Part shown: piece by piece, positions 1-5,814 of the stretch
Numbering within the stretch: position 1 is the stretch's first letter
Layout: every line of letters starts with the position of its first letter
From: JAGOTP01 sp964415465
GTDB lineage: Bacteria > Patescibacteriota > Patescibacteriia > 2-12-FULL-60-25
DNA: 7,858 nucleotides
Reading direction: 5' to 3'
Assembly (NCBI GenBank): GCA_964415465.1
Contig: CAYQAL010000034.1
Location: 1 to 7,858, forward strand
Position numbers and translations under genes: made by a program
The notes under the pieces: model-generated
The model's database searches: none
The model's input: only the letters and a program-made list of their open reading frames with translations
Told to the model about the DNA's origin: nothing

Positions 1-144
1 CCAAAGTTCGATGCGGTGTGCAGAAAATGGGGAAAGGTAATGAAACGCCTGTTCCATGAAGTTGATCGGTTCTGTGATCAAAATGGCAATACGGTTCGAC
101 ATAGAGATGAGGGTGAATGGGTCGAGGGTAGCAAGGTCGAGTGA
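1..144 (+). CDS. C-terminal end of an unidentified protein (5' truncated by the window)
   Basis: Reading frame 1 is open from the first base to a TGA at 142-144, giving 47 residues that begin PKFDAVCRKWGKVMKRLFHE and end GEWVEGSKVE. The other two forward frames hit stops within about 60 bases, so this is the only forward candidate. The tail is charged and hydrophilic, with no membrane segment and no motif I recognise. The end of the gene lies just before the TATGAT hexamer of the next gene, as expected for a true gene boundary. An open run of this length can occur by chance, so the call rests mainly on frame, spacing and natural-looking composition. I assign no function. Confidence 0.5.
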   Translation, partial: PKFDAVCRKWGKVMKRLFHEVDRFCDQNGNTVRHRDEGEWVEGSKVE

Positions 145-151
145 AGCGGTC

Positions 152-157
152 TATGAT
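152..157 (+). promoter_or_regulatory. -10 hexamer (TATGAT) of the beta-helix protein gene
   Basis: TATGAT matches the sigma-70 -10 consensus at 5 of 6 bases and ends 8 bases before the ATG at 166. Transcription would begin at or next to the start codon, giving a leaderless mRNA. No good -35 element and no Shine-Dalgarno sequence are visible. Function is inferred from position and sequence only. Confidence 0.45.
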
Positions 158-165
158 GGGTCTAT

Positions 166-1857
166 ATGCAAAAAATCTCTTCGCTTTGTTGGAAAATCAG
201 TCTGCTTGTAGGCATTTTCTGGATAGTGCTACCGACGGCAACTCAGGCGGCCACCACAGGTTTGGTCAAAGCTTCGTCACCCGCCGTCTACTATGCAACA
301 GCTGCTGGTGATCGTTATGCGTTTCCGAACGAAAAGACCTTTTTCAGTTGGTTCCCGAATTTTAATCAGGTTCAGACCATTTCAGATCAAGAGCTCGCCA
401 GTTTACGTCTTCGTGCCAACGTCACCTATCGTCCAGGAATGAAGTTGCTCAAAGTGAATACCGATCCCAAGGTCTACGCGGTGAGTCACGGGGGAGTGTT
501 GCGCTGGGTGACGACGGAGCTCTTGGCGCAATCGATCTTTGGCTCTGAATGGGCGCGTCAGGTGGAAGATGTACCAGATGCGTTCTTCACGAATTACACA
601 GTTGGTCAGCCAATAACAACGACAGATCAATATAATCCCGTGAACGAACGGAACGCGGCGACGAGCATTGAAGTCGATCGAGATTTGCCGCCGCCAACCA
701 ATCCACCTGTATTGAACACGCCCACGCCTTTGCCGCCAACGACACCGGTGACGAGCTATCCAGGCGCCTTGCGAACGGTCCGTGTGGCTTCGGTTGAGGC
801 CATGCGAGACGCGATGAATAGCGCACGTCCAGGTGACGTCATTCGTATCGCTCCAGGTTCCTACACGCTGACTCGACAATTCTGGATTGAAACGAAAGGA
901 ACGGCAGCCAACCCAATTTACCTTATCGCGGATGGCGCGCGTGGCTCGGCTAAGTTTACTTCAACAGCTGATGAGGCCTTTAACGTGGGTGGGGGAGCGG
1001 CGTATCTCGTGTTTGAAGGCTTTGAGGTATCCAATACACGAAGCGATGTCTTTCATGTGCAAGATGGAGCGCATCATATTACGTTACGAAACTTGAATCT
1101 GCATGATGCAGGTCCGGATGGCGATGTGGTGAAGATTAACCAAGCGCATCACATCACGATTGAAGGGTGCGACTTAGCGCGCCCAGGTCGTCGTCCGGCA
1201 GGCAATGAAGCCTTTTGGCAGGAAGCGTTGGACTTAGTGGATGTTGATGACGCGATCATTCGCCGCAACTTTATTCATGATGTGGGCAATATGGCGGGCT
1301 ATGTGAAAGGTGGTTCGAAGCGCGCCTTGATCGAAGAAAACGTGATTGAGAACCAGCGCAGTGGAGCAGACGGAAACCCGATCTGGGGCATTGGCGGATC
1401 AACGGATAGTGAGCTCCTGCAAGGCGAGCAGTACGAAGCGATTGACACGATCTTCCGACGCAACGTCATCGCCCATAGTGCGTTTGGTGCGCTCGCGCTC
1501 TTTGATGCGAAGAATTCACTCATTGAACAAAACTTGTTTCTCAACAATACGACTGTGTTAATTCAATCGAGAGCGGGGAATGGTCCACGTGAATCGACCG
1601 ATGGCGTTACGATTCGTAACAACACCTTCGTTGATACGAACGGCCGTCTGCCGATGGTTTGCGAACGGTTGAACCATGGCCTCACAGGCGTGGCAGCGAG
1701 TGGAAATATCTACTGGAATGCGGACGTTGCGATTCCATCTGATCGAAGTTGTGGCTTCACGCCAGGCCAAGAAGCAGGAGCAGCGATTCGTAACCCAGGC
1801 GTCCGTGACAGTCGTCCAACGACCTACGAACAGGCGATGGAATTGCTTCAGTTTTAA
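166..1857 (+). CDS. Secreted surface protein: CPR-type N-terminal module plus right-handed parallel beta-helix
   Basis: 563 residues, probably exported. Residues 1-28 form a signal peptide: basic start, hydrophobic core SLLVGIFWIVL, cleavage likely after TQA28. Residues about 32-150 carry two related segments, one around YAFPNEKTFFSWFP (51-64) and one around DPKVYAVSHGGVLRW (100-114) that ends DVPDAFFTNYTVG. I know this module from secreted Patescibacteria proteins; its function is unknown. A Pro/Thr-rich linker (174-196) leads to a right-handed parallel beta-helix from about 203 to 545. Its opening resembles polysaccharide lyase folds (ARPGDVIRIAPGSYTL, 220-235), and regular coils follow, such as HHITLRNLNLHD, AIIRRNFIHDVG, ALIEENVIENQ and GVTIRNNTFVDT. 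The fold suggests carbohydrate binding or cleavage, like family PL6 lyases, but I cannot assign catalytic residues, so adhesin or structural roles remain open. The start is supported by the signal peptide and the TATGAT just upstream. The PurO-like gene follows 35 bases after the stop. Confidence 0.85.
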   Translation: MQKISSLCWKISLLVGIFWIVLPTATQAATTGLVKASSPAVYYATAAGDRYAFPNEKTFFSWFPNFNQVQTISDQELASLRLRANVTYRPGMKLLKVNTDPKVYAVSHGGVLRWVTTELLAQSIFGSEWARQVEDVPDAFFTNYTVGQPITTTDQYNPVNERNAATSIEVDRDLPPPTNPPVLNTPTPLPPTTPVTSYPGALRTVRVASVEAMRDAMNSARPGDVIRIAPGSYTLTRQFWIETKGTAANPIYLIADGARGSAKFTSTADEAFNVGGGAAYLVFEGFEVSNTRSDVFHVQDGAHHITLRNLNLHDAGPDGDVVKINQAHHITIEGCDLARPGRRPAGNEAFWQEALDLVDVDDAIIRRNFIHDVGNMAGYVKGGSKRALIEENVIENQRSGADGNPIWGIGGSTDSELLQGEQYEAIDTIFRRNVIAHSAFGALALFDAKNSLIEQNLFLNNTTVLIQSRAGNGPRESTDGVTIRNNTFVDTNGRLPMVCERLNHGLTGVAASGNIYWNADVAIPSDRSCGFTPGQEAGAAIRNPGVRDSRPTTYEQAMELLQF

Positions 1858-1892
1858 CCTGCGTTCATACTTGTCAGCATCACGCCTAATCT

Positions 1893-2624
1893 ATGGAACT
1901 CACGCAACATCTTTCTACGTTGGAATATCCTGGTCGCGGTATTGTGCTAGGGTTGCTCGGAAGCCGTCCGGTGGGGATCTATTTTGTGACGGCACGTAGT
2001 GCTGCGAGTAAGGCAAAAAAATATGTGCTCGCTGCCGATGGAAAATCGATGAGCGTTCAAACGACGAACTTGAAAGTCATGGCGCGTGGGAAGCTGGATT
2101 TGTTGCAGTACACATCGGTGAGAATCGGTGAGCAGGGATTTGTGGTTGGGAATGGGCGCCAAGTAGATTCGGTTGAGATTGCAGAAGAGGGAAACGCGAT
2201 ACAGCGGCTCACGACCGATCTGAACGGGTGGTCCTATGAAGATGATGCCTATCATACGCCACGTATCACGGGCTTTTTGACACTGAGTGGAACCGAGCCA
2301 TCAGCTGCACTTCACATTATTCGTTCCAATGAAATCGGAACCGTTGTGCGAAATGTGTTTGAAGTTCCACTCAGTGCGGGTACGGGCCATGTGATCACAA
2401 CCTATCGAGGAGAAAACGTTCGTCCCACACCTGCCTTTCAAGGTGAGCCTATCGTTGTTGAGTTTGTTGAGAGTGAGCTGAGCGCATTGGTTCAGTCTGT
2501 CTATAACGCGTTGGCGCCAAAAGAAGGAAAAGAGGATTTGCGTTTGAGTGTCATGGGTGTGACGTTTGATCCGGCTACGCGAGCGAGCGAAGCGCACATT
2601 GTCAATATTCCAGAAGTTGCCTAA
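1893..2624 (+). CDS. IMP cyclohydrolase-like protein (PurO family)
   Basis: 243 residues, cytoplasmic. Motifs match the PurO-type IMP cyclohydrolase family, which closes FAICAR to IMP, the last step of purine synthesis: YPGRG (12-16), a Y..xxRSxxS stretch (30-39), GNGRQ (86-90, the family's NGdQ), and YEDDAYHTPRITG (115-127), where the family has E-x-D followed by TPRI. Length is close to family members. PurO was defined in archaea; bacteria usually use PurH, though PurO-like domains are also found in bacteria. No other purine gene is in this window, so the in vivo substrate is uncertain. The ATG at 1893 has no Shine-Dalgarno sequence. The gene lies 35 bases downstream of the beta-helix gene and may be cotranscribed with it. 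It ends 15 bases from the convergent ddl stop codon, with no terminator hairpin between them. The family call is from motif recall, not from a search. Confidence 0.75.
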   Translation: MELTQHLSTLEYPGRGIVLGLLGSRPVGIYFVTARSAASKAKKYVLAADGKSMSVQTTNLKVMARGKLDLLQYTSVRIGEQGFVVGNGRQVDSVEIAEEGNAIQRLTTDLNGWSYEDDAYHTPRITGFLTLSGTEPSAALHIIRSNEIGTVVRNVFEVPLSAGTGHVITTYRGENVRPTPAFQGEPIVVEFVESELSALVQSVYNALAPKEGKEDLRLSVMGVTFDPATRASEAHIVNIPEVA

Positions 2625-2639
2625 AACGAAACGCAAAAT

Positions 2640-3545
2640 TTACTCACTGAGCACATCTTCAATCCATCCTTTGTAGACCTCGCCTAACGTTCTTCCCGAT
2701 GTGCGAATAGCCTTAGGTAACAAAGAGTTTTTCGTTTGTCCCGGGATGGTATTAATTTCGAGGACCCAAGGGTTTTCTTCTGCGTCAACAATAAAGTCCG
2801 TACGAGATAGATGTTTTGCGCCAATGGCTTGATGCGTATCAATCGCGAGTTGTTTGAGTTTGTGAGCTAGCTCTTCGTTGATTGGTGCAGGGCAAAGTTC
2901 TTCGACCAGAGTTGGGTTATATTTGCTTTCAAGGTCGAAGAACGCATGTTTTGAACGGATTTCGATTACAGGTAGTGCGATGAGCTGGCCCGCTTCTTCG
3001 ATCACGGCAACGGTGAACTCTCGCCCGGCGATGTAGGGCTCGATCATTAACCGCTTTGACCATGTGAAGCCTTCTACCAGGCCTTTTCTATATTGTTCTC
3101 TCGTGTGAGCAATCGTGACTCCGATTGAGCTGCCTCCATCTAGAGGTTTGATAACACATGGATTTTTATACGTAGGCGCTTGATCCGTAGAAACAAGGAT
3201 CCGAGAAGAGGTGACAGGTATTCTTTGTTTCTGTAGCGCCTCTTTGGTGAGCGCTTTATTCATTCCAACGGCTTGAGCTTCTACGTCTGAGAAGAGAAAG
3301 GGCATTTGAAGTGTTTTTAAAAAGCCTTGGACAGCGCCATCTTCTCCACCGACACCATGAAAGAGGGGAATGGCTAGATCAATGCTTGAACGTTCGTGTA
3401 AAAAACGTTCTAGGTCTTTAGGAAAATCATAGACACGGATCGCGAAGATCGTGTGTAGCTGCTCTTCTACGAACTCTGCAGAGCGTAAAGCGACGTCTCG
3501 TTCGGAGCTTGTTCCACCGGTTAAAATTGCTATCGTGTGTTGCAT
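2640..3545 (-). CDS. ddl: D-alanine--D-alanine ligase
   Basis: 301 residues; ATP-grasp enzyme joining two D-alanines for the peptidoglycan stem peptide, in the cytoplasm. All main family signatures are visible. The N-terminal GGTSSERDV (10-18) includes E15, which binds the first D-Ala. HGVGGEDGAVQG (63-74) is followed by MNK with K97 (most family members have MDK). The ATP-grasp part has IKPLDGGSSIG (132-142), EPYIAGREFTV (169-179), ESKY (206-209, the omega-loop Lys-Tyr), RTDFIVD (248-254) and the metal and phosphate site LEINTIPG (262-269), followed by S274. Length is typical. Tyrosine at 209 favours the D-Ala-D-Ala form over D-Ala-D-Lac ligases, which usually lack it; this is inference. The ATG lies 11 bases after the stop of the peptidase gene without a clear Shine-Dalgarno sequence, so it is probably the third gene of the TrmB-peptidase-ddl unit. 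Confidence 0.95.
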   Translation of the reverse strand: MQHTIAILTGGTSSERDVALRSAEFVEEQLHTIFAIRVYDFPKDLERFLHERSSIDLAIPLFHGVGGEDGAVQGFLKTLQMPFLFSDVEAQAVGMNKALTKEALQKQRIPVTSSRILVSTDQAPTYKNPCVIKPLDGGSSIGVTIAHTREQYRKGLVEGFTWSKRLMIEPYIAGREFTVAVIEEAGQLIALPVIEIRSKHAFFDLESKYNPTLVEELCPAPINEELAHKLKQLAIDTHQAIGAKHLSRTDFIVDAEENPWVLEINTIPGQTKNSLLPKAIRTSGRTLGEVYKGWIEDVLSE

Positions 3546-3556
3546 AGAGTGTGCAG

Positions 3557-4171
3557 TTAGGGGCGTATGAAGATTCCATTGCCGGAAAAGCAGTCCATGA
3601 AGCGTGTAATTGGCACGTGCACGTGAGACTGTGTTCCTAGAGATTGGAAGCCGGCGGAGTTATGTAGGATGATCTGAGGTTCTTGATGGCTGTTCGGGAT
3701 ATGAATGCCATACACAAGAACGAAATGCCCACTCTTTGTCTCGGGTAAGGGGCCTGTCAGCTTCCGAATCTCGGCTGATACCGATGCAATGACGAAGCTG
3801 CCTTCTTGGACGAGCTGAACGATGCGGCCAGCGCTCATACGACGCTCCACCCGGCTCTCGAGTTGAAATTCTTGTTTAATGAAGTTCGCAAGCGCTCGAT
3901 GATAGGCACCGATGACCCGTCCTTCGTGATGCTGATATACGCCATACTCAAACGCTCGCTCGTAGAGCTCGAGGAGTGATGGCGTTTCTTGGCTGATTGC
4001 AAGCAGGATCATTCGTAGGCAGCACATTCCGCACCAGTTCCATTCTGGCGTGTTGAAGTCTGCGGTGGATCGGTTCAAGATCGTTTGCTCCACTCCCTCA
4101 GCGCTCGCGAACTGTGGAACGAAGAAGCGCTCAGGGGCGAGAGCGAGTTCCGGGGCGATGCTGGATACCAA
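3557..4171 (-). CDS. C39-like (papain-fold) cysteine peptidase; start uncertain
   Basis: 204 residues if translation starts at TTG 4171. The sequence fits the Peptidase_C39-like family. Catalytic cysteine C47 sits in EWNWCGMCCLRMIL (43-56), where relatives have a CGP-type motif at the start of a helix; the histidine is in SGHFVLVYGI (H149), and the third residue is in LHNSAG (N171). The protein lacks a signal peptide and membrane segments, so it is probably cytoplasmic or exported by another route. Substrate is unknown; bacteriocin leader cleavage by ABC-linked C39 domains is only a distant analogy, because no transporter is fused or adjacent. The frame stays open upstream to ATG 4327, but that would overlap the TrmB-like gene by about 200 bases. 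TTG 4171 gives a 41-base overlap, and GTG 4093 would remove the overlap. None of these has a convincing Shine-Dalgarno sequence, so translational coupling to the upstream gene is likely. The ddl gene follows after 11 bases. Confidence 0.75.
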   Translation of the reverse strand: MVSSIAPELALAPERFFVPQFASAEGVEQTILNRSTADFNTPEWNWCGMCCLRMILLAISQETPSLLELYERAFEYGVYQHHEGRVIGAYHRALANFIKQEFQLESRVERRMSAGRIVQLVQEGSFVIASVSAEIRKLTGPLPETKSGHFVLVYGIHIPNSHQEPQIILHNSAGFQSLGTQSHVHVPITRFMDCFSGNGIFIRP

Positions 4172-4955
4172 GACGGTTTGAGGGAATACGGGGTGTATAC
4201 TTTTCCCAGAGCTCGTTGAAGATCCAGCGCTGCGAAGCAGCAAAGTCTGCTGAGCGAACAATGAACCCAACGATTTCACGATTAAAACTAAGCATTGCCA
4301 CATTGTTGCCATAAATGTAGGTCTCACTGGTAAAGGCGTGCGTATCAGGGATGATGCGCGTTTCGCGCAGACAGCGAGCGTCCGCTTTTTGAAGGGTGTG
4401 TGCTTCCGGTGTATCGGGTGTTAGGACACGAATCGGAATATTCCGTGCGATGCGGGCTTTGATGAAATCGCGATGATCTACATCACTGAACACTCTTCGC
4501 TCTTCCTGTTGGTTCGAAAAGAGTAGTAGCTCTTTTCCACTATCCTCTAAGACATCCTCTGTAATCTGAGCGAATCCAGCTCTTCCTGAAAAGAACTGGA
4601 GAACGGGTTTCTGCGAACGTGCTGCATACTCCGCCATGAGTTCCGGGAGGACGGCTTCTACATTCTCCGTCTGTGCACGGAACTGACGGGTTTCAGCTCG
4701 AAGCCGGCTTAAAACCGCACTCGGTGCTTTGGCGAGAATAGTTGTCACACCAGAGGAGAGTTCTTCTTCCATGAGTCCCGCTTCTTGTAGTTGCTTACAG
4801 GCGAGATAGGCTGAAGACCGGTCCATATTGGCTTTTTCTGCTACTTTCCCAATCGTAGATACGCCAAGCCGATAGCTTGTGAGGTAGAAACTCACGGCAT
4901 TGTCCGTAAGCCCAAGTGATTTAAGCGCCTTAGTGAGATCTCGAAAGGCAGTCAT
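4131..4955 (-). CDS. TrmB-family transcriptional regulator
   Basis: 274 residues; DNA-binding regulator. Residues about 8-75 form a winged helix-turn-helix of TrmB type: LKSLGLTDNAVSFYLTSYRL, then STIGKVAEKANMDRSSAY and CKQLQEAGLMEEE. A helical, probably coiled-coil dimerisation stretch follows (about 83-112). The C-terminal half (117-253), with LQFFSGRAGF, KELLLFSN and YIYGNNVAMLSF...IVGFIVRS, matches the phospholipase D-like ligand domain found in TrmB proteins, without HKD catalytic motifs. In archaea TrmB proteins sense sugars; in Patescibacteria the ligand is unknown. I chose ATG 4955, since the upstream TTG 4976 adds only seven unconserved-looking residues. The gene heads a unit with the peptidase (overlapping) and ddl. 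An inverted repeat at 5053-5077 overlaps the predicted promoter and is a candidate autoregulatory operator. The C-terminal tail of about 20 Arg/Pro-rich residues lies partly in the overlap with the next gene. Confidence 0.88.
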   Translation of the reverse strand: MTAFRDLTKALKSLGLTDNAVSFYLTSYRLGVSTIGKVAEKANMDRSSAYLACKQLQEAGLMEEELSSGVTTILAKAPSAVLSRLRAETRQFRAQTENVEAVLPELMAEYAARSQKPVLQFFSGRAGFAQITEDVLEDSGKELLLFSNQQEERRVFSDVDHRDFIKARIARNIPIRVLTPDTPEAHTLQKADARCLRETRIIPDTHAFTSETYIYGNNVAMLSFNREIVGFIVRSADFAASQRWIFNELWEKYTPRIPSNRLGIQHRPGTRSRP

Positions 4956-5039
4956 AGCGTAAGATAGGGGAAGCAAGTATGTCTAAATAGACACAACAAA
5001 TCTAAGTATAAACGAATAAACGCTATGTAATAAAGAGAG

Positions 5040-5048
5040 TTTATATCA
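5040..5048 (-). promoter_or_regulatory. Extended -10 promoter of the TrmB-peptidase-ddl unit
   Basis: On the minus strand this reads TGATATAAA, that is TGn followed by TATAAA (5 of 6 matches to TATAAT). It would start transcription near 5033, about 78 bases before ATG 4955. A second candidate -10, TATACT at 5010-5005, lies closer to the gene with a weak -35 (TTATTA, 5033-5028). I cannot decide between them from sequence alone. Confidence 0.4.
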
Positions 5049-5052
5049 ATTC

Positions 5053-5077
5053 TGTTGTAGAAGATGTATCTACAACA
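5053..5077. promoter_or_regulatory. Inverted repeat, candidate operator of the TrmB-family regulator
   Basis: Perfect 9-base arms TGTTGTAGA (5053-5061) and TCTACAACA (5069-5077) are separated by seven bases. The site covers the -35 position of the extended -10 promoter at 5040-5048, so a bound protein would block RNA polymerase. It has no T-tract and low GC, which argues against a terminator. Assignment to the adjacent TrmB-like protein is inference from position. Confidence 0.5.
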
Positions 5078-5140
5078 ATGTGTTACATGAGAGCAGCTCT
5101 TTCGTAAGCCGATGGGCGGGTACGGGGTCTATCTGTAACC

Positions 5141-5178
5141 AATGTCATATGTATGACATTTTCGTTATAGATATGACA
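5141..5178. promoter_or_regulatory. 20-bp palindrome with an added half-site
   Basis: AATGTCATA (5141-5149) and TATGACATT (5152-5160) are perfect 9-base arms around a two-base centre. The half-site TATGACA recurs at 5172-5178, exactly 20 bases (about two helical turns) after its copy at 5152. The same half-site pair flanks the leader hairpin at 5768-5798 on the other side of the Fur-like gene. The low GC content and absence of a T-tract suggest an operator rather than a terminator. The rest of the 4956-5212 gap holds no convincing gene. The 61-codon frame at 5080 has no Shine-Dalgarno sequence, and the AGGAG at 5191 is not followed by a usable start codon. Confidence 0.45.
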
Positions 5179-5212
5179 CAAGCACTTTTTAGGAGTACTA
5201 CACCGAGGCTGT

Positions 5213-5647
5213 TTATTTTCTGCACCGCTTGCACACTCCAAAGAACTCTAGTGAATGGGATGTGATCTTTGAGAACCGAGAGGATTCCTTCAAGACCTGT
5301 TTTTCCAGCAACTCCAACTCACAGTTGGGGATTTCTTCGATGAGTCCGCAGGTTTGGCAGACTAAATGATGATGGTGGCGTCCTTCTTCCTCCACCCACT
5401 CATATGAAGCAAAGCGTTGGTCAATGGCGACATGGCGAATCAAGCCCTTCTCTTCGAATGACTTGAGGGTGCGGTAGAGCGTAGCTAGGTCTAGCTCATG
5501 GGGAACGAACGCATTGGCGAGAACCGGTGTCCCAAGTGGTTTGTGCGCGTCTCGCATGTACTGCGCGATCGCCAAGCGACTCGGAGTTGCCCGAAAGCCG
5601 GCTGCGTTCAGCTGTTCTTTGAGAGAGAGGGGATGACGAGAATTCAT
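5213..5647 (-). CDS. Fur-family metal-responsive transcriptional regulator
   Basis: 144 residues, normal length for the family. The N-terminal winged helix (about 8-80) carries RATPSRLAIAQYM and the recognition-helix region LDLATLYRTLKSFEEKGLI. The C-terminal dimerisation domain has structural zinc cysteines C97, C100 (HHHHLVCQTC) and C139, C142 (FGVCKRC). By alignment from memory, the regulatory metal site would be H35, E83, H92, H94 and E105. Glutamate at 105, where PerR has aspartate, argues against a peroxide sensor; Fur and Zur cannot be separated by eye. An ATG at 5704 would add 19 hydrophobic residues, but this would place the probable -10 element inside the coding region, so I start at 5647. 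There is no Shine-Dalgarno sequence and the leader is only a few bases. A half-site of the divergent operators lies at the predicted transcription start, suggesting autoregulation. Downstream I see no intrinsic terminator before the TrmB control region. Confidence 0.9.
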   Translation of the reverse strand: MNSRHPLSLKEQLNAAGFRATPSRLAIAQYMRDAHKPLGTPVLANAFVPHELDLATLYRTLKSFEEKGLIRHVAIDQRFASYEWVEEEGRHHHHLVCQTCGLIEEIPNCELELLEKQVLKESSRFSKITSHSLEFFGVCKRCRK

Positions 5648-5660
5648 TTGCAAGTAGACT

Positions 5661-5691
5661 AGTATAGATGCGAATAAGAAGCAAGAACCAA
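5661..5691 (-). promoter_or_regulatory. Promoter of the Fur-family gene with a half-site at the start of transcription
   Basis: The minus strand reads TATACT at 5666-5661 (-10, 5 of 6 matches). A poor -35 candidate, TTGGTT, lies at 5691-5686 with a long 19-base spacer. The predicted start is near 5654, seven bases before the ATG at 5647. The sequence ACTTGCA (minus strand, 5655-5649) sits on that start and is identical to the half-site of the two palindromes at 5708-5723 and 5751-5765. Confidence 0.5.
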
Positions 5692-5707
5692 GCAGGGCGG
5701 CCACCTA

Positions 5708-5723
5708 ATTACTTGCAAGTAAT
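5708..5723. promoter_or_regulatory. Perfect 16-bp palindrome, candidate Fur-family operator 1
   Basis: ATTACTTGCAAGTAAT equals its own reverse complement. It holds half-sites ACTTGCA (5711-5717) and TGCAAGT (5714-5720) overlapping by four bases. It lies between the two divergent promoters, just upstream of the TTGACA at 5734. A Fur-family regulator is encoded next to it, so binding by that protein is the simplest reading; no binding data exist here. Confidence 0.6.
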
Positions 5724-5733
5724 ACGCATCTAC

Positions 5734-5762
5734 TTGACATCTCATATACATGCAAGTAACTT
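5734..5762 (+). promoter_or_regulatory. Promoter of the CxxC protein gene
   Basis: A perfect -35 TTGACA (5734-5739) is followed after 17 bases by TAACTT (5757-5762), a moderate -10. Transcription would start near 5769. The -10 lies inside the 7-1-7 operator at 5751-5765, so repressor binding there would directly block the promoter. Confidence 0.5.
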
Positions 5763-5765
5763 GCA
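5751..5765. promoter_or_regulatory. 7-1-7 Fur-type box, candidate operator 2
   Basis: TGCAAGT-A-ACTTGCA is a perfect 7-1-7 inverted repeat, the geometry known for Fur, Zur and PerR boxes. The arms are the same heptamers as in operator 1 but facing outward instead of overlapping. The bases differ from the classical Fur and Zur consensus, so the specificity would be particular to this lineage. Confidence 0.65.
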
Positions 5766-5768
5766 ATT

Positions 5769-5797
5769 GTCATACGCGAACGGTTCGGATGTATGAC
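5769..5797 (+). promoter_or_regulatory. Nested inverted repeat at the predicted 5' end of the CxxC gene mRNA
   Basis: Outer arms GTCATAC (5769-5775) and GTATGAC (5791-5797) enclose a second inverted repeat, CGAAC (5777-5781) and GTTCG (5783-5787). In RNA the outer helix could form a 7-bp stem at the very start of the transcript, ending five bases before the GGAG ribosome binding site. As DNA, the outer arms match the half-site TGTCATA/TATGACA at 5141-5178, so a protein operator is equally possible. Confidence 0.4.
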
Positions 5798-5802
5798 GAA
5801 AC

Positions 5803-5806
5803 GGAG
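5803..5806 (+). promoter_or_regulatory. Ribosome binding site (GGAG) of the CxxC gene
   Basis: GGAG lies eight bases before ATG 5815 and supports that start. It is notable because most other genes of the window have no Shine-Dalgarno sequence. Confidence 0.6.
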
Positions 5807-5814
5807 CTTTCCCC

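Noticed and set aside
1860..1892. TAATCT directly before ATG 1893 as a -10 element
   Set aside because: It touches the start codon, so transcription would begin inside the gene; readthrough from the beta-helix gene is more likely.
4172..4327. Start of the C39-like peptidase at ATG 4327 (256 residues)
   Set aside because: It would overlap the well-supported TrmB coding region by about 200 bases, and the added part lacks family features.
4956..4976. TTG 4976 as start of the TrmB-like gene
   Set aside because: Seven extra residues before an ATG that already precedes the normal TrmB N-terminus; kept only as an alternative.
5080..5265. 61-codon plus-strand frame between the TrmB-like and Fur-like genes
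   Set aside because: No ribosome site, runs over two inverted repeats and into the end of the Fur-like gene, and shows no protein-like pattern.
5648..5704. Upstream extension of the Fur-like protein by 19 hydrophobic residues (MAALLGSCFLFASILVYLQ), resembling a membrane anchor
   Set aside because: It would translate the TATACT promoter hexamer and the operator half-site; Fur proteins are soluble and the 144-residue form has normal length.
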